A DNA stretch of 64,000 nucleotides from an uncultured Brevundimonas sp. (GCF_947305955.1 NZ_CAMZFB010000004.1:1-64000), one strand, 5' to 3'. Numbered from the stretch's first letter, positions 26,906 to 36,507 are shown. Notes: generated by a model not told the origin, from the sequence alone. Translations and numbers: made by a program.

Positions 26906-27340
26906 ATGAACCGTCGATTTTATGCCCCGTTCGCCCGCATCGATTCGTCCGAGCAGGCCCAAACCATGCGTGGCTATGCGGTGTGGGCCTTCATTTTGTG
27001 GTCAGGCGTCTCGGCCCTGAACGCTGTGGCGATCAGCAGCGGTGCCGTTGCGGGGGCGGACAGCGAGGTGGCCATGCTGAAGATGGTGCAGGCCATGTTT
27101 GCGCTGGGCATGGCGGCGCTGTGCCGGTTCAAACCCAATCCGGTTTGGTGCGGTATCGGCGTGGCGTGGATGTGTTTCGAACTGTCGTCCGCGCTGGTCG
27201 ATCTGCTCGTTGGTGCTTCCGCACAGCGGACGGCCTATGGGACGGTTAGTGCGATTGTAATCCCGATCGTGCTACTTATGTGCGGTATCGCGCATGCGGG
27301 GGCATTGCGCGCGGCGAACTGGCTGATCCGCAAGGGCTGA
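26906..27340 (+). CDS. Small membrane protein of unknown function
   Basis: This 144-residue protein has four hydrophobic segments (about residues 25-45, 58-73, 78-98 and 110-135) and no recognised motif. It probably sits in the inner membrane. It is followed 53 bases later by another small membrane protein and then by an ArsC-like gene, and all three may share a transcript. I do not recognise a family. Confidence 0.65.
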   Translation: MNRRFYAPFARIDSSEQAQTMRGYAVWAFILWSGVSALNAVAISSGAVAGADSEVAMLKMVQAMFALGMAALCRFKPNPVWCGIGVAWMCFELSSALVDLLVGASAQRTAYGTVSAIVIPIVLLMCGIAHAGALRAANWLIRKG

Positions 27341-27357
27341 GCCACAGCCGGATTTTT

Positions 27358-27380
27358 CATTGCCGAGACTGTCGGCAATG
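27358..27380 (+). repeat. Short perfect inverted repeat
   Basis: CATTGCCGA-GACTG-TCGGCAATG forms a 9-base stem directly before the Shine-Dalgarno of the gene at 27394. It has no T tract after it, so it is not a terminator; a translational effect is possible. Confidence 0.4.
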
Positions 27381-27393
27381 CGGGGGCAGGTGG

Positions 27394-27933
27394 GTGGACG
27401 ATCAAATCAAGACAGGGCTGCGCCGCCTTCTGGCACCGCCACAATCCCTGCGCGACGCCGTCAGGATGGCGCGACTGGCCAGCTGGGTCGCGATCGTACG
27501 CGCGGGCTATGGCGCAGCGGCGTTTGCGATTTGGCGTCCGACCCAGGATGAAATCGTCGAACAGTTGAAAAACGTCCGTGGCCCCGTGACAGGCGGCGAG
27601 GCCGAGATCGACACCGTCATGTTCGAGAAGATCGCCAGCGTGTTCCATTGGATCAGCGGCTCGATCACCGCCATGGTCATCATCGTCTGCCTCGGCGCGG
27701 CCTATTGGCAGTGGCGGCGTCCCGGCCACCTGATCCCTGCCATCGGGCTGGGGCTGTCGGCGATGGCTGTGCTGCTGTCGATTGTGGTGCTGATGGATGG
27801 CGGGATGCGGGTGGCCTATGTCCAGCCGCAGAACATGATCATGTTGGCGCTTATGCCGGTGCTTGCAGTGATGCTGTTCGCAGCCTATCGCGGAGGCAAA
27901 TATTGCTACGATCACAGGACACAACAGCCGTGA
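27394..27933 (+). CDS. Membrane protein of unknown function
   Basis: This 179-residue protein has a basic cytoplasmic N-terminus (KTGLRRLLAPPQSLRDAVRM) and four likely membrane helices (around residues 30-48, 85-108, 117-138 and 150-168). The start is GTG at 27394, preceded by GGGGGCAGG; the open frame extends upstream into the previous gene without homology. Its stop overlaps the start of the ArsC-like gene by four bases (GTGA), so the pair is translationally coupled. No family recognised. Confidence 0.7.
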   Translation: MDDQIKTGLRRLLAPPQSLRDAVRMARLASWVAIVRAGYGAAAFAIWRPTQDEIVEQLKNVRGPVTGGEAEIDTVMFEKIASVFHWISGSITAMVIIVCLGAAYWQWRRPGHLIPAIGLGLSAMAVLLSIVVLMDGGMRVAYVQPQNMIMLALMPVLAVMLFAAYRGGKYCYDHRTQQP

Positions 27934-28271
27934 CTGTCACCATCTATCACAACCCGAAATGCTCGACGTCCCGCAAGGCCGTGGAACTGCTTCAGGAAAA
28001 GGGCATCTCTGCGCAAGTCGTCGAATATCTGAAGGCCGGTTGGGACGCCCAGACGCTGGACCGTCTGGCAGCATCGACGGGCAAGGGTTACGCCGGAATG
28101 CTGCGTATGCGCGAGGACGAGGCCAAGGCACTGGTGGAGCGCGGCGCATCGGATGCGGAAATCCGTGACGCCATGATCGCCAATCCGGTGCTGGTCGAGC
28201 GCCCGATCGTCGAAAGCTCCAAGGGCGCGCGGATCGGCCGCCCGCTTGAGACGGTTCTGGAAATCCTCTGA
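27930..28271 (+). CDS. ArsC/Spx-family thioredoxin-fold protein
   Basis: This 113-residue protein has the arsenate-reductase-like signature TIYHNPKCSTSRKAVELLQE with a single active Cys at about residue 11, then YLKAGWDAQTLDRLA and ERPIVESSKGARIGRPLE. This matches YfgD/ArsC-type proteins, which use glutathione or glutaredoxin as reductant. Arsenate reduction is not certain, since many homologues act outside arsenic operons and no ars genes are nearby. The start is GTG overlapping the previous stop. A bidirectional terminator follows. Confidence 0.88.
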   Translation: MTVTIYHNPKCSTSRKAVELLQEKGISAQVVEYLKAGWDAQTLDRLAASTGKGYAGMLRMREDEAKALVERGASDAEIRDAMIANPVLVERPIVESSKGARIGRPLETVLEIL

Positions 28272-28294
28272 ACACTGCGCTGAAATAGAAAAAG

Positions 28295-28325
28295 AAAAGG
28301 CCGGACATTGCGTCCGGCCTTTTTG
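28295..28325. terminator. Bidirectional terminator
   Basis: GGCCGGAC-ATTGC-GTCCGGCC (28299-28319) is flanked by A and T tracts, so it works on both strands. It separates the ArsC-like gene from the convergent tamB. Confidence 0.92.
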
Positions 28326-31300
28326 CTATCGGCTGGTCTTTCGCCAGCGGACGGAGATGATGGCATTGCCATCGCCCGTGACGCGAGAGCTGACGGCCAC
28401 ATTGCGGCGGACCTGCCATTCCACATTCACCGCCGGACCGTCTTCGCCGCCGCTGAGGACTTCGAGGAAGACGTTCTCGCTGATGCGGCGACCGCCCGAG
28501 ACCATCAGGTTCGCCCCGTCGCCGCTGAACGACAGGCTGTCGAGGCCGGCCAGTTCACGCAGCTGGCCAAGGACGTCAAAGCCGCCGCCGCCCGCCAGAG
28601 AGGCCACGCTGGACGCCAGCTGAGCGGCTTCCAGAGCCGACAGCTGGGTGACAGAGCGACCGAACAGGACGCGGGCGAGGATTTCATCCTGCGGCAGTTC
28701 AGGCTCGGAGCTGAGCGCGATGCGCGGGCTGGCTGCCGTGCCCGTGACATTGATGATGGCCGTGATGTCCGCATCCTCACGCGTGGCGCGCAGGTTCAGA
28801 CGGATACGGCTGGGATCGGTGTCCAGGGTGACGCGGCCAGCGGGATCGAAGACAAAGCGTTTGCCGCCGAACTCGTACGTGCCGCGGATCACCTCGGCCT
28901 GACCGGTCAGGGTGGGGTTGGTCAGGCGACCTGTGACCTTGGCATTGGTTTCCAGTTGCAGGTCTAGACCACGGCCCTTCACGCGAATGTCTTCGGTGCT
29001 CAGCGTCACATCCAGCAGGATCGGCACATCGGCTGGGTTACGACCACGACGCGGCGTATTTGCCTCGGCTGCAGGACGCGGCGCGGTGGCAGCGGACGCA
29101 TTGCGCGGCGGACCCAAGCGGGCAGGGCGGTTGTACTCGGTCACGTTCATGCGCGTGATGCCAGTGCTGGCCGGGAAGTTCGGCTCGAGAACCGCTTCAT
29201 CGATGTTCAGCGTACCGACCAATCGGGCTGCACGGCCATCATGGGTCGCGTTCAGTTGCCCGGAGGCGACGATGTTCACTTCCCTTGTCTTCACGACACG
29301 GAAATTGTCGATCTTGAGCGCCAGATTACCCGTTGAACCCGATCCCGTGCGCAGTTCGCGGATACAGGCAGGAGCGGGGGTTGAGCCTGACGGTTGCATG
29401 GCGATAAAGTCGGCATTGAACCGTACGTAGCCAGCAGCACAAACCGTACCGCTACCGCTGTCGTTAGCGGTAAGCCAGTGAACAGCCACTCCATCCTGAG
29501 AGACGTAGGATTCAAGCTGGATGTTGCGAAGTTCGGAGCCAGTGCCCTTGTCCAGGAAGGTACCGTCGGTCAGCGTGATGGGGCCGCCGATCGTCGGTTT
29601 GGCGGGCGTCCCACCGAGAGCGAGCTCGGCGTCGACCCGACCCGTCACGATACGGTCGATACCGTCGTAAACGTTCCAGAGCGGCGCGATATTGCCATTG
29701 AGTTTGACTTTACCACCAAGCTGGCCCGCCTGATTGACGCCCAGTTTGAATGGGGACGCCTGATTGATCACGGGCACAGACACATTGGCTTCCAGCGGGA
29801 CGTCGTTGCCGACCTTGCCGACCACAGCAAGGGTAAGGGTGTCAGCCACCAGCGTCGGCCTGATGGAACCGGAGATGGCTGCATCGTTGCCGCCACGCTG
29901 CCTGACGTCGGCGACGTCGAGGCTGTTCTCGCCAACGGTCGCGAAATTGCGGCCGTTGAGGTCTGCGAAGCCCAGTTTGCCCGACATAGTCCCCAGAAGA
30001 TCGGGGTTGAGGACGGCCATCGGCACGTTGTTCAGGTCGAGGCGAAGGTTGTGGTTACGTCCGCCCAGCGCGGCTTCCTCAGTGTTCAGCTCGATCGCTG
30101 CCGTACCGGATGCCGAACGCCCGCGTGACAAAGTCAGCAGGGAGCTGGCGGCCAGCTTGCCGTTCGTTAGCTGCAACCAGTCTTTCGCGCCGAAGGCGGC
30201 GGTTATGCCGCGCGTGGTGACGCTGCCCACAGGGGCGAGGCGGTGGGTATCGCCGTCTCGGCTGTATCGGGTGCCGTTGCCTGCCACCGCAATGGGGGAT
30301 GCCCCGCCGGTGCGTAGCGACAGGGTGTCGAAGGTGAGGGCATTCAGGCTGCCATTGGCCTTGATGTCGACCCGCTCGATCGGCATGTCCACGCCGACCA
30401 GCCGCAGATTGGCACCCTGAATATTGATATTGCCCGTGCCGCCCGCGGCGGAATCCGTCAGCTTGATCGTGCCGTTGGCCCAGCCACTGCGGACAAAGGC
30501 ACCCGGCCGGACGGTAAAGCCCAGATCTGCGGTCGAGGGGACAAGGTTGGACAGGGCCACATTACCCGCAACGCGAATGCCACCGGCGTTCACGCTGACG
30601 TTGGTCAGGTTGATGCCCTTGCCCGCAAAGGCGAAATGGCTGCGGGCATAGGCGGCTTGGTTGCCAAGGTTGCCGCGCAGATTGACCATACCGTCCGCGC
30701 CATTATCCAGCTTGGCGAAGCGCAGGCCGAGCGTGGCATTGTTGACGGCGACCTCGCCCAGTTTGATCTGGCGGAACTGGGCGGTCAGGTCTGCGATGGG
30801 GTGGTTCAGGCTGCCGGTAATGGCGCCGGTGCCGTCCATGTTTTCCGGAATCTCGATGGGACCGATGCCGAACGGGCCGTTGGCCTTCCAGTCGAGATTT
30901 AGAGCAAGGTTTCCGCCCTTGATCTGGCCCTTGGCCGAGACGTCGGCCTGATCGCCCTTAAGGCGACCCTCGGTGATGGAGATCACGCCTTGGTTCAGCA
31001 GACCCACGAGCTTCAGCGACGGGCGCTGTCCCAACAGGCGGTCCACTTCGGCCTGTCCTGTCCGCAATCCTGCGCCGCGACCGTCCAGTGAAAGCGCCCA
31101 CGGGGCACGGGCACGGTCAGAGCGGGCAGAGATACGGCCGCTGAAACGGCCCGAAGCACCGGCGTGCAGCTTGGAAATATCCTTGAGGTCGATATCGCCC
31201 GCAAAGCTCATACCGCCCAACAGGTTACGGCTGCCGGAGCCCTTGAGGCGCGCCGCCTGACCCTGCAGATCGACATTGCGCAGCAGGATGGCCCCATCCT

Positions 31301-32699
31301 TCAAACGCGAAATGGTGGCTTCGAGAACGGGGGAAGCTCCCAGCAACCCGCCCAGCATGCCGTCGTGGGACGCGCCCTGCGCTTGCAAGCGACCGCTTAG
31401 GGTATAGTCGCCCTTCTTGCCTTCAAGATTCAGCGGACCGGAGAGGCGGGCCATGCGGTATTCGGCCAGTTCGGCATTGTTCAGGGCAATATTGCCCTTG
31501 AGGTCGAAGTCGGTCGCCGTACCGTTGAACACACCCTCGTAGCTGGCCGCATCGGCCACGCGTGTGCCCGCAAGGCGTGACACTGACTGGGTGTGCACTT
31601 CCAGTTTCAGGTTCTCAGCAGAGAACCCGTCCTTGGTGGTGACGATACCATCGGCGCTGGACTGGACATTGTCTGACAGCAGACGCCAGCCGATGTGCTG
31701 GACGCCCTCGCGGGCCTTGTCGGGAACGGCGGCAAAGCCGACACGCGCGGTGCGGCCTACGCGATCGACGAACGGCGCCAACAGGTCGGAGCCGGAGAAG
31801 TCCATATAGCCGGACAGCCGCGATCCCGCGTCCGAGAACCGACCACGCACGTACAGGGGCGTAAACTCGCCGGTACGCATGGTGACATTGGCCTGACGTC
31901 CATCGACAATAGCCACAGCCGAGAACGGCTTGTCCGGCGAATAACCCAGCGCACCGGCCAGCGGGCCGCCCTGCGCCTCATTGGCTTGCAGGTTCAGGCG
32001 CAGGTCTTCGGGTTTGTCGCCGATGCTGGCGGCCAGCTTCAGGAAGTCGCCGGGGCGGTTCAGGCTCTGCGCGTCGACATTGACCTTCTTGGCCCCATTA
32101 CGCGGGATGTTGGCATCACCGCTCAGCCGCCAGCGACCATACTCCTTGGAGAAATCCTCCATGAGTTCGATATCGGTGGCGAATTTATCGATCTCGACGC
32201 TGATCGGCATCGGGCCGCCCGGTTCGGTCGGCGGCTCGACGACAGGGCGGCGGATGACGCGGATGTTCTTGGCGGAAATCTCGTCCGCGTGGAATTTGCG
32301 GAACAGCAGCGGCCAATAGGACCAGTCGACGCGAACATCATTGGCCTCCAGCCAGACGCCGTCGATATCGGTCACCGTTACCTTGGAAATGGTGAAATCG
32401 TCGAATAGGTCGCCCTTGACCCCCTCGACATTGATCGCCCCGTAGCGCCCGATCTTCTTGCCCGCGATGAAGCTGGTCACCAGCGCGCGGCCGGAATCGG
32501 ACAGGAGGTAGTAACGCCCCCCGACCAGAGCCACCACGCCCAGACCGATGATCGACCCGATGCCGATGCCGGCCACCATGGCGGTGGTGCGCAGCAGGGA
32601 TCGCTTGCGGCGCGCCTTTTTCTTGCGTTCCGCAGGCGTGGTTTCGACGGCGTCGTCGTTGTGGGTTTCAGGCTCGGGCGGTGTAGGGGTCTCGGTCAA
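28326..32699 (-). CDS. tamB: Translocation and assembly module protein TamB
   Basis: TamB bridges the periplasm and works with TamA in outer-membrane assembly and lipid transport. The 1457-residue protein has a cytoplasmic basic N-terminus (about 1-38), one membrane anchor (VAGIGIGSIIGLGVVALVGG, about 42-61), a very long beta-rich region and the C-terminal TamB (DUF490) domain, which includes TAIINVTGTAASPRIALSSEP and PQDEILARVLFGRSVTQLSA. The start is TTG at 32699, overlapping the tamA stop (TTGA); no better start lies before the anchor. tamA and tamB form an operon. Confidence 0.94.
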   Translation of the reverse strand: MTETPTPPEPETHNDDAVETTPAERKKKARRKRSLLRTTAMVAGIGIGSIIGLGVVALVGGRYYLLSDSGRALVTSFIAGKKIGRYGAINVEGVKGDLFDDFTISKVTVTDIDGVWLEANDVRVDWSYWPLLFRKFHADEISAKNIRVIRRPVVEPPTEPGGPMPISVEIDKFATDIELMEDFSKEYGRWRLSGDANIPRNGAKKVNVDAQSLNRPGDFLKLAASIGDKPEDLRLNLQANEAQGGPLAGALGYSPDKPFSAVAIVDGRQANVTMRTGEFTPLYVRGRFSDAGSRLSGYMDFSGSDLLAPFVDRVGRTARVGFAAVPDKAREGVQHIGWRLLSDNVQSSADGIVTTKDGFSAENLKLEVHTQSVSRLAGTRVADAASYEGVFNGTATDFDLKGNIALNNAELAEYRMARLSGPLNLEGKKGDYTLSGRLQAQGASHDGMLGGLLGASPVLEATISRLKDGAILLRNVDLQGQAARLKGSGSRNLLGGMSFAGDIDLKDISKLHAGASGRFSGRISARSDRARAPWALSLDGRGAGLRTGQAEVDRLLGQRPSLKLVGLLNQGVISITEGRLKGDQADVSAKGQIKGGNLALNLDWKANGPFGIGPIEIPENMDGTGAITGSLNHPIADLTAQFRQIKLGEVAVNNATLGLRFAKLDNGADGMVNLRGNLGNQAAYARSHFAFAGKGINLTNVSVNAGGIRVAGNVALSNLVPSTADLGFTVRPGAFVRSGWANGTIKLTDSAAGGTGNINIQGANLRLVGVDMPIERVDIKANGSLNALTFDTLSLRTGGASPIAVAGNGTRYSRDGDTHRLAPVGSVTTRGITAAFGAKDWLQLTNGKLAASSLLTLSRGRSASGTAAIELNTEEAALGGRNHNLRLDLNNVPMAVLNPDLLGTMSGKLGFADLNGRNFATVGENSLDVADVRQRGGNDAAISGSIRPTLVADTLTLAVVGKVGNDVPLEANVSVPVINQASPFKLGVNQAGQLGGKVKLNGNIAPLWNVYDGIDRIVTGRVDAELALGGTPAKPTIGGPITLTDGTFLDKGTGSELRNIQLESYVSQDGVAVHWLTANDSGSGTVCAAGYVRFNADFIAMQPSGSTPAPACIRELRTGSGSTGNLALKIDNFRVVKTREVNIVASGQLNATHDGRAARLVGTLNIDEAVLEPNFPASTGITRMNVTEYNRPARLGPPRNASAATAPRPAAEANTPRRGRNPADVPILLDVTLSTEDIRVKGRGLDLQLETNAKVTGRLTNPTLTGQAEVIRGTYEFGGKRFVFDPAGRVTLDTDPSRIRLNLRATREDADITAIINVTGTAASPRIALSSEPELPQDEILARVLFGRSVTQLSALEAAQLASSVASLAGGGGFDVLGQLRELAGLDSLSFSGDGANLMVSGGRRISENVFLEVLSGGEDGPAVNVEWQVRRNVAVSSRVTGDGNAIISVRWRKTSR

Positions 32700-34906
32700 A
32701 ACGACTGGCCGATGCTGATGTAGAGTTGGAAGTCGCCGTCACCTTCGCGCTTATTCAGCGGGAAGGCCACATCGGCGCGGATCGGGCCGAACGGCAGCTT
32801 GTATCGAACGCCCACGCCCGCGCCGTAACGCATGTTGCTGAGGTTCGGGGTTTCCTGAAAGCCGACAGCGCCGGCGTCGATAAAGCCCACCGCCTGCCAG
32901 TTGCGGCCAACATCGCGGCGCACCTCCAGAGAGGTTTCAAACAGGCTCATACCGCCGCGGGGGGTATTGTCGGGCAGGCGCGGGTTGATGCTCTGGAAGG
33001 AGTAGCCGCGCACCGAGCCGCCGCCGCCGGAATACATCAGGCGGGCCGATGGAATGATCAGCTCGTCACCACCGATGATGGAGCCGATCTTGACGCGGCC
33101 AGCCAGCACGGTCTGGTCATTCTCGCCAAAGCCGACATAGGCGCTGCCGTCTGCGACGCCGCGCAGGAAGAAGACGGTGTCCTCACCCGTCACCGCGGTG
33201 GGCTGCAGCGAAAGGCTGGCTCGCCAACCTTCCGTGGGATCGAGAGGATTGTTCGAGCGGTCGATACGGGCACTGGCGCGCAGGGTGGCGATCACCAGAT
33301 CACGGTCGAAGTCGATGGCTTGTTGGGTAATCGGGTCATAGCGGACCTCGATATAGCGGCCCGCATCCAGACCCGCCCCGACCGAGAACCACATGTCCTT
33401 GCCACGACGCTGCGACACGTCGGCGTCAAAGCTAAGGGCCTGACGTTCATAGGCATCGGTGATCTCGTTGATGGCATAGCCGCTGAAGGAAATGGTGCGA
33501 CCGCGCTTGCGGAAATGCGGGCGCGTCCATTCACCGCCGATGCGGCTGTCGATATCGGCAAGGCGCAGGCCGTAGCGCAGGGTATCGGCGCGACCAAAGC
33601 GGTTGAAGTGGGTGCGGAAGATATCCAGACCGATGCCGTCAGTGGTGGCATAGGACGCACCGGCTTCCAGCAGCTTGTGGTCGCGGTCCACCAGCGTCAC
33701 CACGACATTGCGCAGGCCGGTCGGGTCTTCCTCGCGGGCGGTGCGGCGGTCCTGCAGGGTGACGGTCGCGGTATTGTAGACGCCCGTGTCCGTCAGGTCC
33801 TTTTCCAGCTCGGCCAGCAGGGCGGGATCATAGATTTCACCCTCATCCCACGTCACCAGTCGCTGGACCCACCACTGGTGGGTGCGGGTGGCCTCGCGTG
33901 GGCGAACCTCGGCGTCGTCGGTCGATGCTGCGGCAACGGTGGTCAGGTGCGGGTTTAACAGAATCCGCTCGTGCATACGCACCAACTGGCCCGGCACGAT
34001 ACGCAGTGTAGGGATCACCACATTGCCGGGGTGGTTGGCGTATTTCTGCGAAGGGTCGGGCAGGGCGGCTGTGACCTGTCCGGCGGCATCTACTTCGATC
34101 GGCGCGGTCGGGGCGATGTCGCTGACAAAGCCGTCGCGGATTTCCTGCTCAATCTGCTCCCTGATCTGTTCCGGCAGTTCGTCGGCGAGGGGGGCGTCAT
34201 CGTCGCTGATGGTATCGACGTCCGATTCCGAAGCGGGGTGCACCACGTCGACTTGCCGATCCAGCGCACGAGCGTCGGCAAAGCCGTCATTACGCAGCGA
34301 CGTCACCACGCGGCTCTCGGCGGCAATGATGTCAGCGGCCCGTCCGGGGGCCCCATCGGGCAGGTTCATGGCCTTGAAGGCGTTGTCCACAACGTCGCGA
34401 TCCTCGCGGACAGGAACCGGCGATGCCTCGGATTCTTCGACCGGAGCGGTGCGCACGAGACCGTCTTCGGTCGCGGGCTCTTCAACGGCGACAGGGCGGA
34501 AACCGCGCGTGGCCCGCCACTCGATCGTCGGGTTTTCAATCGTGAAACGGGTGCCGGGCGTGATCACCAGATTGCGGTTGATCTGGACGGAGTCCTCGTC
34601 AGCAGCGTCTGCTGAGGAATCGACCTCGACCCAGCCGCCGTAATAGCCTTCGGACCGCAGCAGGTCCTCGGCCAGTTCAATCGCGCGCTCTACGCTGGCC
34701 CGCTGGCGCGAGGTGGTCGCCAGTTCACGCTCGGACGCTTCGCCAATGGCTTGGCGCAGGCGCGATTCCAGATCGTCCAGATCCTGACCGGGCGCAGCGC
34801 GAAGGGTGAAGGTCGCACGGGGAGTGGCCGCGAAGGACGGGGCAGCCATCGCGATGAGGGCGCAGGCAGCCACGCCAGAAAGAAAAATGCCCGAACGACC
34901 AGTCAT
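32696..34906 (-). CDS. tamA: TamA outer-membrane protein (Omp85 family)
   Basis: TamA is the outer-membrane partner of TamB. The 736-residue protein has a signal peptide (VAACALIAMAAPSFA), N-terminal POTRA domains, and a 16-strand Omp85 barrel with GGGGSVRGYSFQSINP (the conserved RGY loop) and the last strand FQLYISIGQSF ending in Phe. It is longer than E. coli TamA (577 residues), with acidic, low-complexity insertions at about residues 140-170, 224-290 and 325-345 inside the POTRA region. The ATG at 34906 is chosen because it places the signal peptide correctly; 34942 is possible. Confidence 0.93.
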   Translation of the reverse strand: MTGRSGIFLSGVAACALIAMAAPSFAATPRATFTLRAAPGQDLDDLESRLRQAIGEASERELATTSRQRASVERAIELAEDLLRSEGYYGGWVEVDSSADAADEDSVQINRNLVITPGTRFTIENPTIEWRATRGFRPVAVEEPATEDGLVRTAPVEESEASPVPVREDRDVVDNAFKAMNLPDGAPGRAADIIAAESRVVTSLRNDGFADARALDRQVDVVHPASESDVDTISDDDAPLADELPEQIREQIEQEIRDGFVSDIAPTAPIEVDAAGQVTAALPDPSQKYANHPGNVVIPTLRIVPGQLVRMHERILLNPHLTTVAAASTDDAEVRPREATRTHQWWVQRLVTWDEGEIYDPALLAELEKDLTDTGVYNTATVTLQDRRTAREEDPTGLRNVVVTLVDRDHKLLEAGASYATTDGIGLDIFRTHFNRFGRADTLRYGLRLADIDSRIGGEWTRPHFRKRGRTISFSGYAINEITDAYERQALSFDADVSQRRGKDMWFSVGAGLDAGRYIEVRYDPITQQAIDFDRDLVIATLRASARIDRSNNPLDPTEGWRASLSLQPTAVTGEDTVFFLRGVADGSAYVGFGENDQTVLAGRVKIGSIIGGDELIIPSARLMYSGGGGSVRGYSFQSINPRLPDNTPRGGMSLFETSLEVRRDVGRNWQAVGFIDAGAVGFQETPNLSNMRYGAGVGVRYKLPFGPIRADVAFPLNKREGDGDFQLYISIGQSF

Positions 34907-34974
34907 TGCGACCTTTCGCACTAAAGCCTGCGATATCCGCATCGGGCGGCTGTCGCAGGTCATTCAACTCGATA

Positions 34975-35008
34975 ACGAAACAGCGGCCGCCTCAACGGCG
35001 GCCGCGTT
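34975..35008 (-). terminator. Terminator after small lipoprotein gene
   Basis: On the minus strand GCGGCCGCC-GTTGA-GGCGGCCGC is a perfect 9-base stem followed by TGTTTCG. It separates the lipoprotein gene from tamA. Confidence 0.8.
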
Positions 35009-35015
35009 ATTTCTA

Positions 35016-35300
35016 TTAATAGAAGAGGGTCTCGCTCTCCGGCTGGACCGATTCTTCGGAAGTCTTTTCCGACGGCGGCAGGGCCTCGGTGGTCGGGGCG
35101 GGCTCGGCGGCCTTCTCTTCGACCTCGGCTACGACCGGAGCGGCCTGTTCGGTCGCATCAACAGCTTCGGCGTCCTCGACGGATTCGACGACCATGGCCT
35201 CGTCAGGCTCCTGCTGCGGGGCCTCGCAGCCAGAGACGGCCAAGGCAGCAACCATGGCCAATGCGAGCGTAGCAGGGAGATGGGACATGCGATTTTTCAT
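35016..35300 (-). CDS. Small acidic lipoprotein
   Basis: This 94-residue protein has a lipoprotein signal with lipobox AVSGC (Cys at residue 25). The mature part is low-complexity, rich in Glu, Ala, Val and Pro, with no fold I recognise. The ATG at 35300 is chosen because the signal peptide begins there; the frame continues 38 codons upstream without support. It lies upstream of tamA but has its own terminator, so it is probably a separate unit. Confidence 0.7.
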   Translation of the reverse strand: MKNRMSHLPATLALAMVAALAVSGCEAPQQEPDEAMVVESVEDAEAVDATEQAAPVVAEVEEKAAEPAPTTEALPPSEKTSEESVQPESETLFY

Positions 35301-35716
35301 GGGTTTAACTCTAGTGAACTTCCAACGCGGCGCGTGAACAGGGGGTTCCAATGCTAAGTGAGGCTCACGGCATGAATAGGCCATGAACCACTTGCCAATA
35401 GCCATTTCTCCCAAATGGTGCGGGAGTAAAGTCTGCTGATCGAAAGACTGAAATCCATATCATTGATTGACCGCAATCTATTGGAAATGCGGAGTATAAC
35501 TGCGGTTTGTAAATCGTTGTATTGTGGCAATTACAGGCGTGAACATAGCCTTACCCACAGCCGGAACGCGGATTTTGCGGATTTCGCCAAAATTTTCGAT
35601 GCCGCCTTCAACTTGGGCTTGACCTCAGTGAAGGAATCCAACAGAAACCGCCCTCACACAAACCGATCTACAAACCGCTCGCGGAGTTGATCGTTAAGTG
35701 TTAGAAATCGCAGTGT
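35301..35716. other. Intergenic region, no gene recognised
   Basis: This 416-base region separates the lipoprotein gene from tRNA-Lys and is more AT-rich than its surroundings. Short open frames are present (for example 35463-35690) but have no ribosome-binding site or recognisable sequence. The promoters of the lipoprotein and the tRNA must lie here; TTGACC near 35617 is a possible -35 but no matching -10 is clear. Confidence 0.5.
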
Positions 35717-35793
35717 GCGCCCCTAGCTCAGTTGGTTAGAGCATCTGACTTTTAATCAGAGGGTCCTCGGTTCGAGCCCGAGGGGGCGTACCA
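35717..35793 (+). tRNA. tRNA-Lys (anticodon TTT)
   Basis: A complete cloverleaf of 77 bases can be drawn. The acceptor stem GCGCCCC (35717-35723) pairs with GGGGCGT (35783-35789), with a G-U pair at position 1-72. It has a D arm beginning TAGCTCAG, an anticodon stem TCTGA/TCAGA with loop CTTTTAA (anticodon TTT), T arm CTCGG-TTCGAGC-CCGAG, discriminator A, and an encoded CCA. It reads AAA and AAG lysine codons. A terminator follows at 35831-35860. Confidence 0.97.
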
Positions 35794-35830
35794 CTGTGGT
35801 TCACTTTCCCAGAAAATATGGTTTGCGTTG

Positions 35831-35860
35831 CCCCTCGGCTGATCACGAGCGGGTGTTTTT
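35831..35860 (+). terminator. Terminator after tRNA-Lys
   Basis: CCC and CTCG (35831-35837) pair with CGAG and GGG (35846-35853, one bulged C), followed by TGTTTTT. This fits the end of the tRNA transcript. Confidence 0.75.
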
Positions 35861-35915
35861 GCGTGTCTGAACCGAATGCTATGGAACGGCTCCGGTTGGA
35901 GGCGGTTAGAGTGGC

Positions 35916-36473
35916 ATGAAAATCCAAACTCTCGTTCTCTCGATCGCTGCCAGTGCCTCGCTGGGGGCGTGCGCAACCTTTTCGCCGGATATGACTGCCG
36001 AAACGGCGTCAAAGGGGGCCGAACAGGTCTCGACCGGCCTGCCGTCGGCGCTCCAAGCCCCGTTGGAAGACCTGAACATTGTGCGTCAGGAAATCCCTGC
36101 GGTTCTGAATGAAGCGGTCGCTGCGCCCTATAGCGTGGCGGGCATGGGGCGCTGTGCCAGCATCGCCGCCGAGATCGCCCGTCTGGACGAGGCGCTGGGG
36201 CCGGATCTGGATGCGGGACAGGGCGAGGAATCGACCAGCGATCAGGTGGCAGGTGTGGCCGCCGATGCCACGCTGGATGCCGTGCGCGACACGGTGACGG
36301 ACTTCATTCCGGCCCGCTCATGGGTCCGCCGCCTGACCGGCGCGCACCAGCACAGTCAGGCCGTGCAGGCTGCCGTTCGCGCAGGCCTGCAACGCCGGTC
36401 GTTCCTGAAGGGTATCGGCCAGCAAAAGAATTGCGCCCCGCCTGCCGCGCCCGCAGGCTTACGCCGCCGCTAA
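35916..36473 (+). CDS. Lipoprotein of unknown function
   Basis: This 185-residue protein has a signal peptide with lipobox LGAC (Cys at about residue 19), so it should be lipid-anchored. The mature part is Ala-rich and helical, with three further cysteines (two clear ones in GRCASIAAEIARLD and KNCAPPAAP) and a basic C-terminus (FLKGIGQQ, then LRRR). I do not recognise a family. It lies alone between tRNA-Lys and the convergent M14 gene. Confidence 0.75.
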   Translation: MKIQTLVLSIAASASLGACATFSPDMTAETASKGAEQVSTGLPSALQAPLEDLNIVRQEIPAVLNEAVAAPYSVAGMGRCASIAAEIARLDEALGPDLDAGQGEESTSDQVAGVAADATLDAVRDTVTDFIPARSWVRRLTGAHQHSQAVQAAVRAGLQRRSFLKGIGQQKNCAPPAAPAGLRRR

Positions 36474-36477
36474 GAAA

Positions 36478-36503
36478 AACGGGGAGCCGATTGGCTCCCC
36501 GTT
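36478..36503 (-). terminator. Terminator of the peptidase/receptor locus
   Basis: AACGGGGAGCC-GATT-GGCTCCCCGTT is a perfect 11-base stem. On the minus strand it is followed by TTTTTC, so it ends the M14 carboxypeptidase transcript; the plus-strand tail is weaker. Confidence 0.85.
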
Positions 36504-36507
36504 CTGG

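Noticed and set aside
35463..35690. 75-codon open frame before tRNA-Lys
   Set aside because: No ribosome-binding site, unusual composition and no recognisable sequence.
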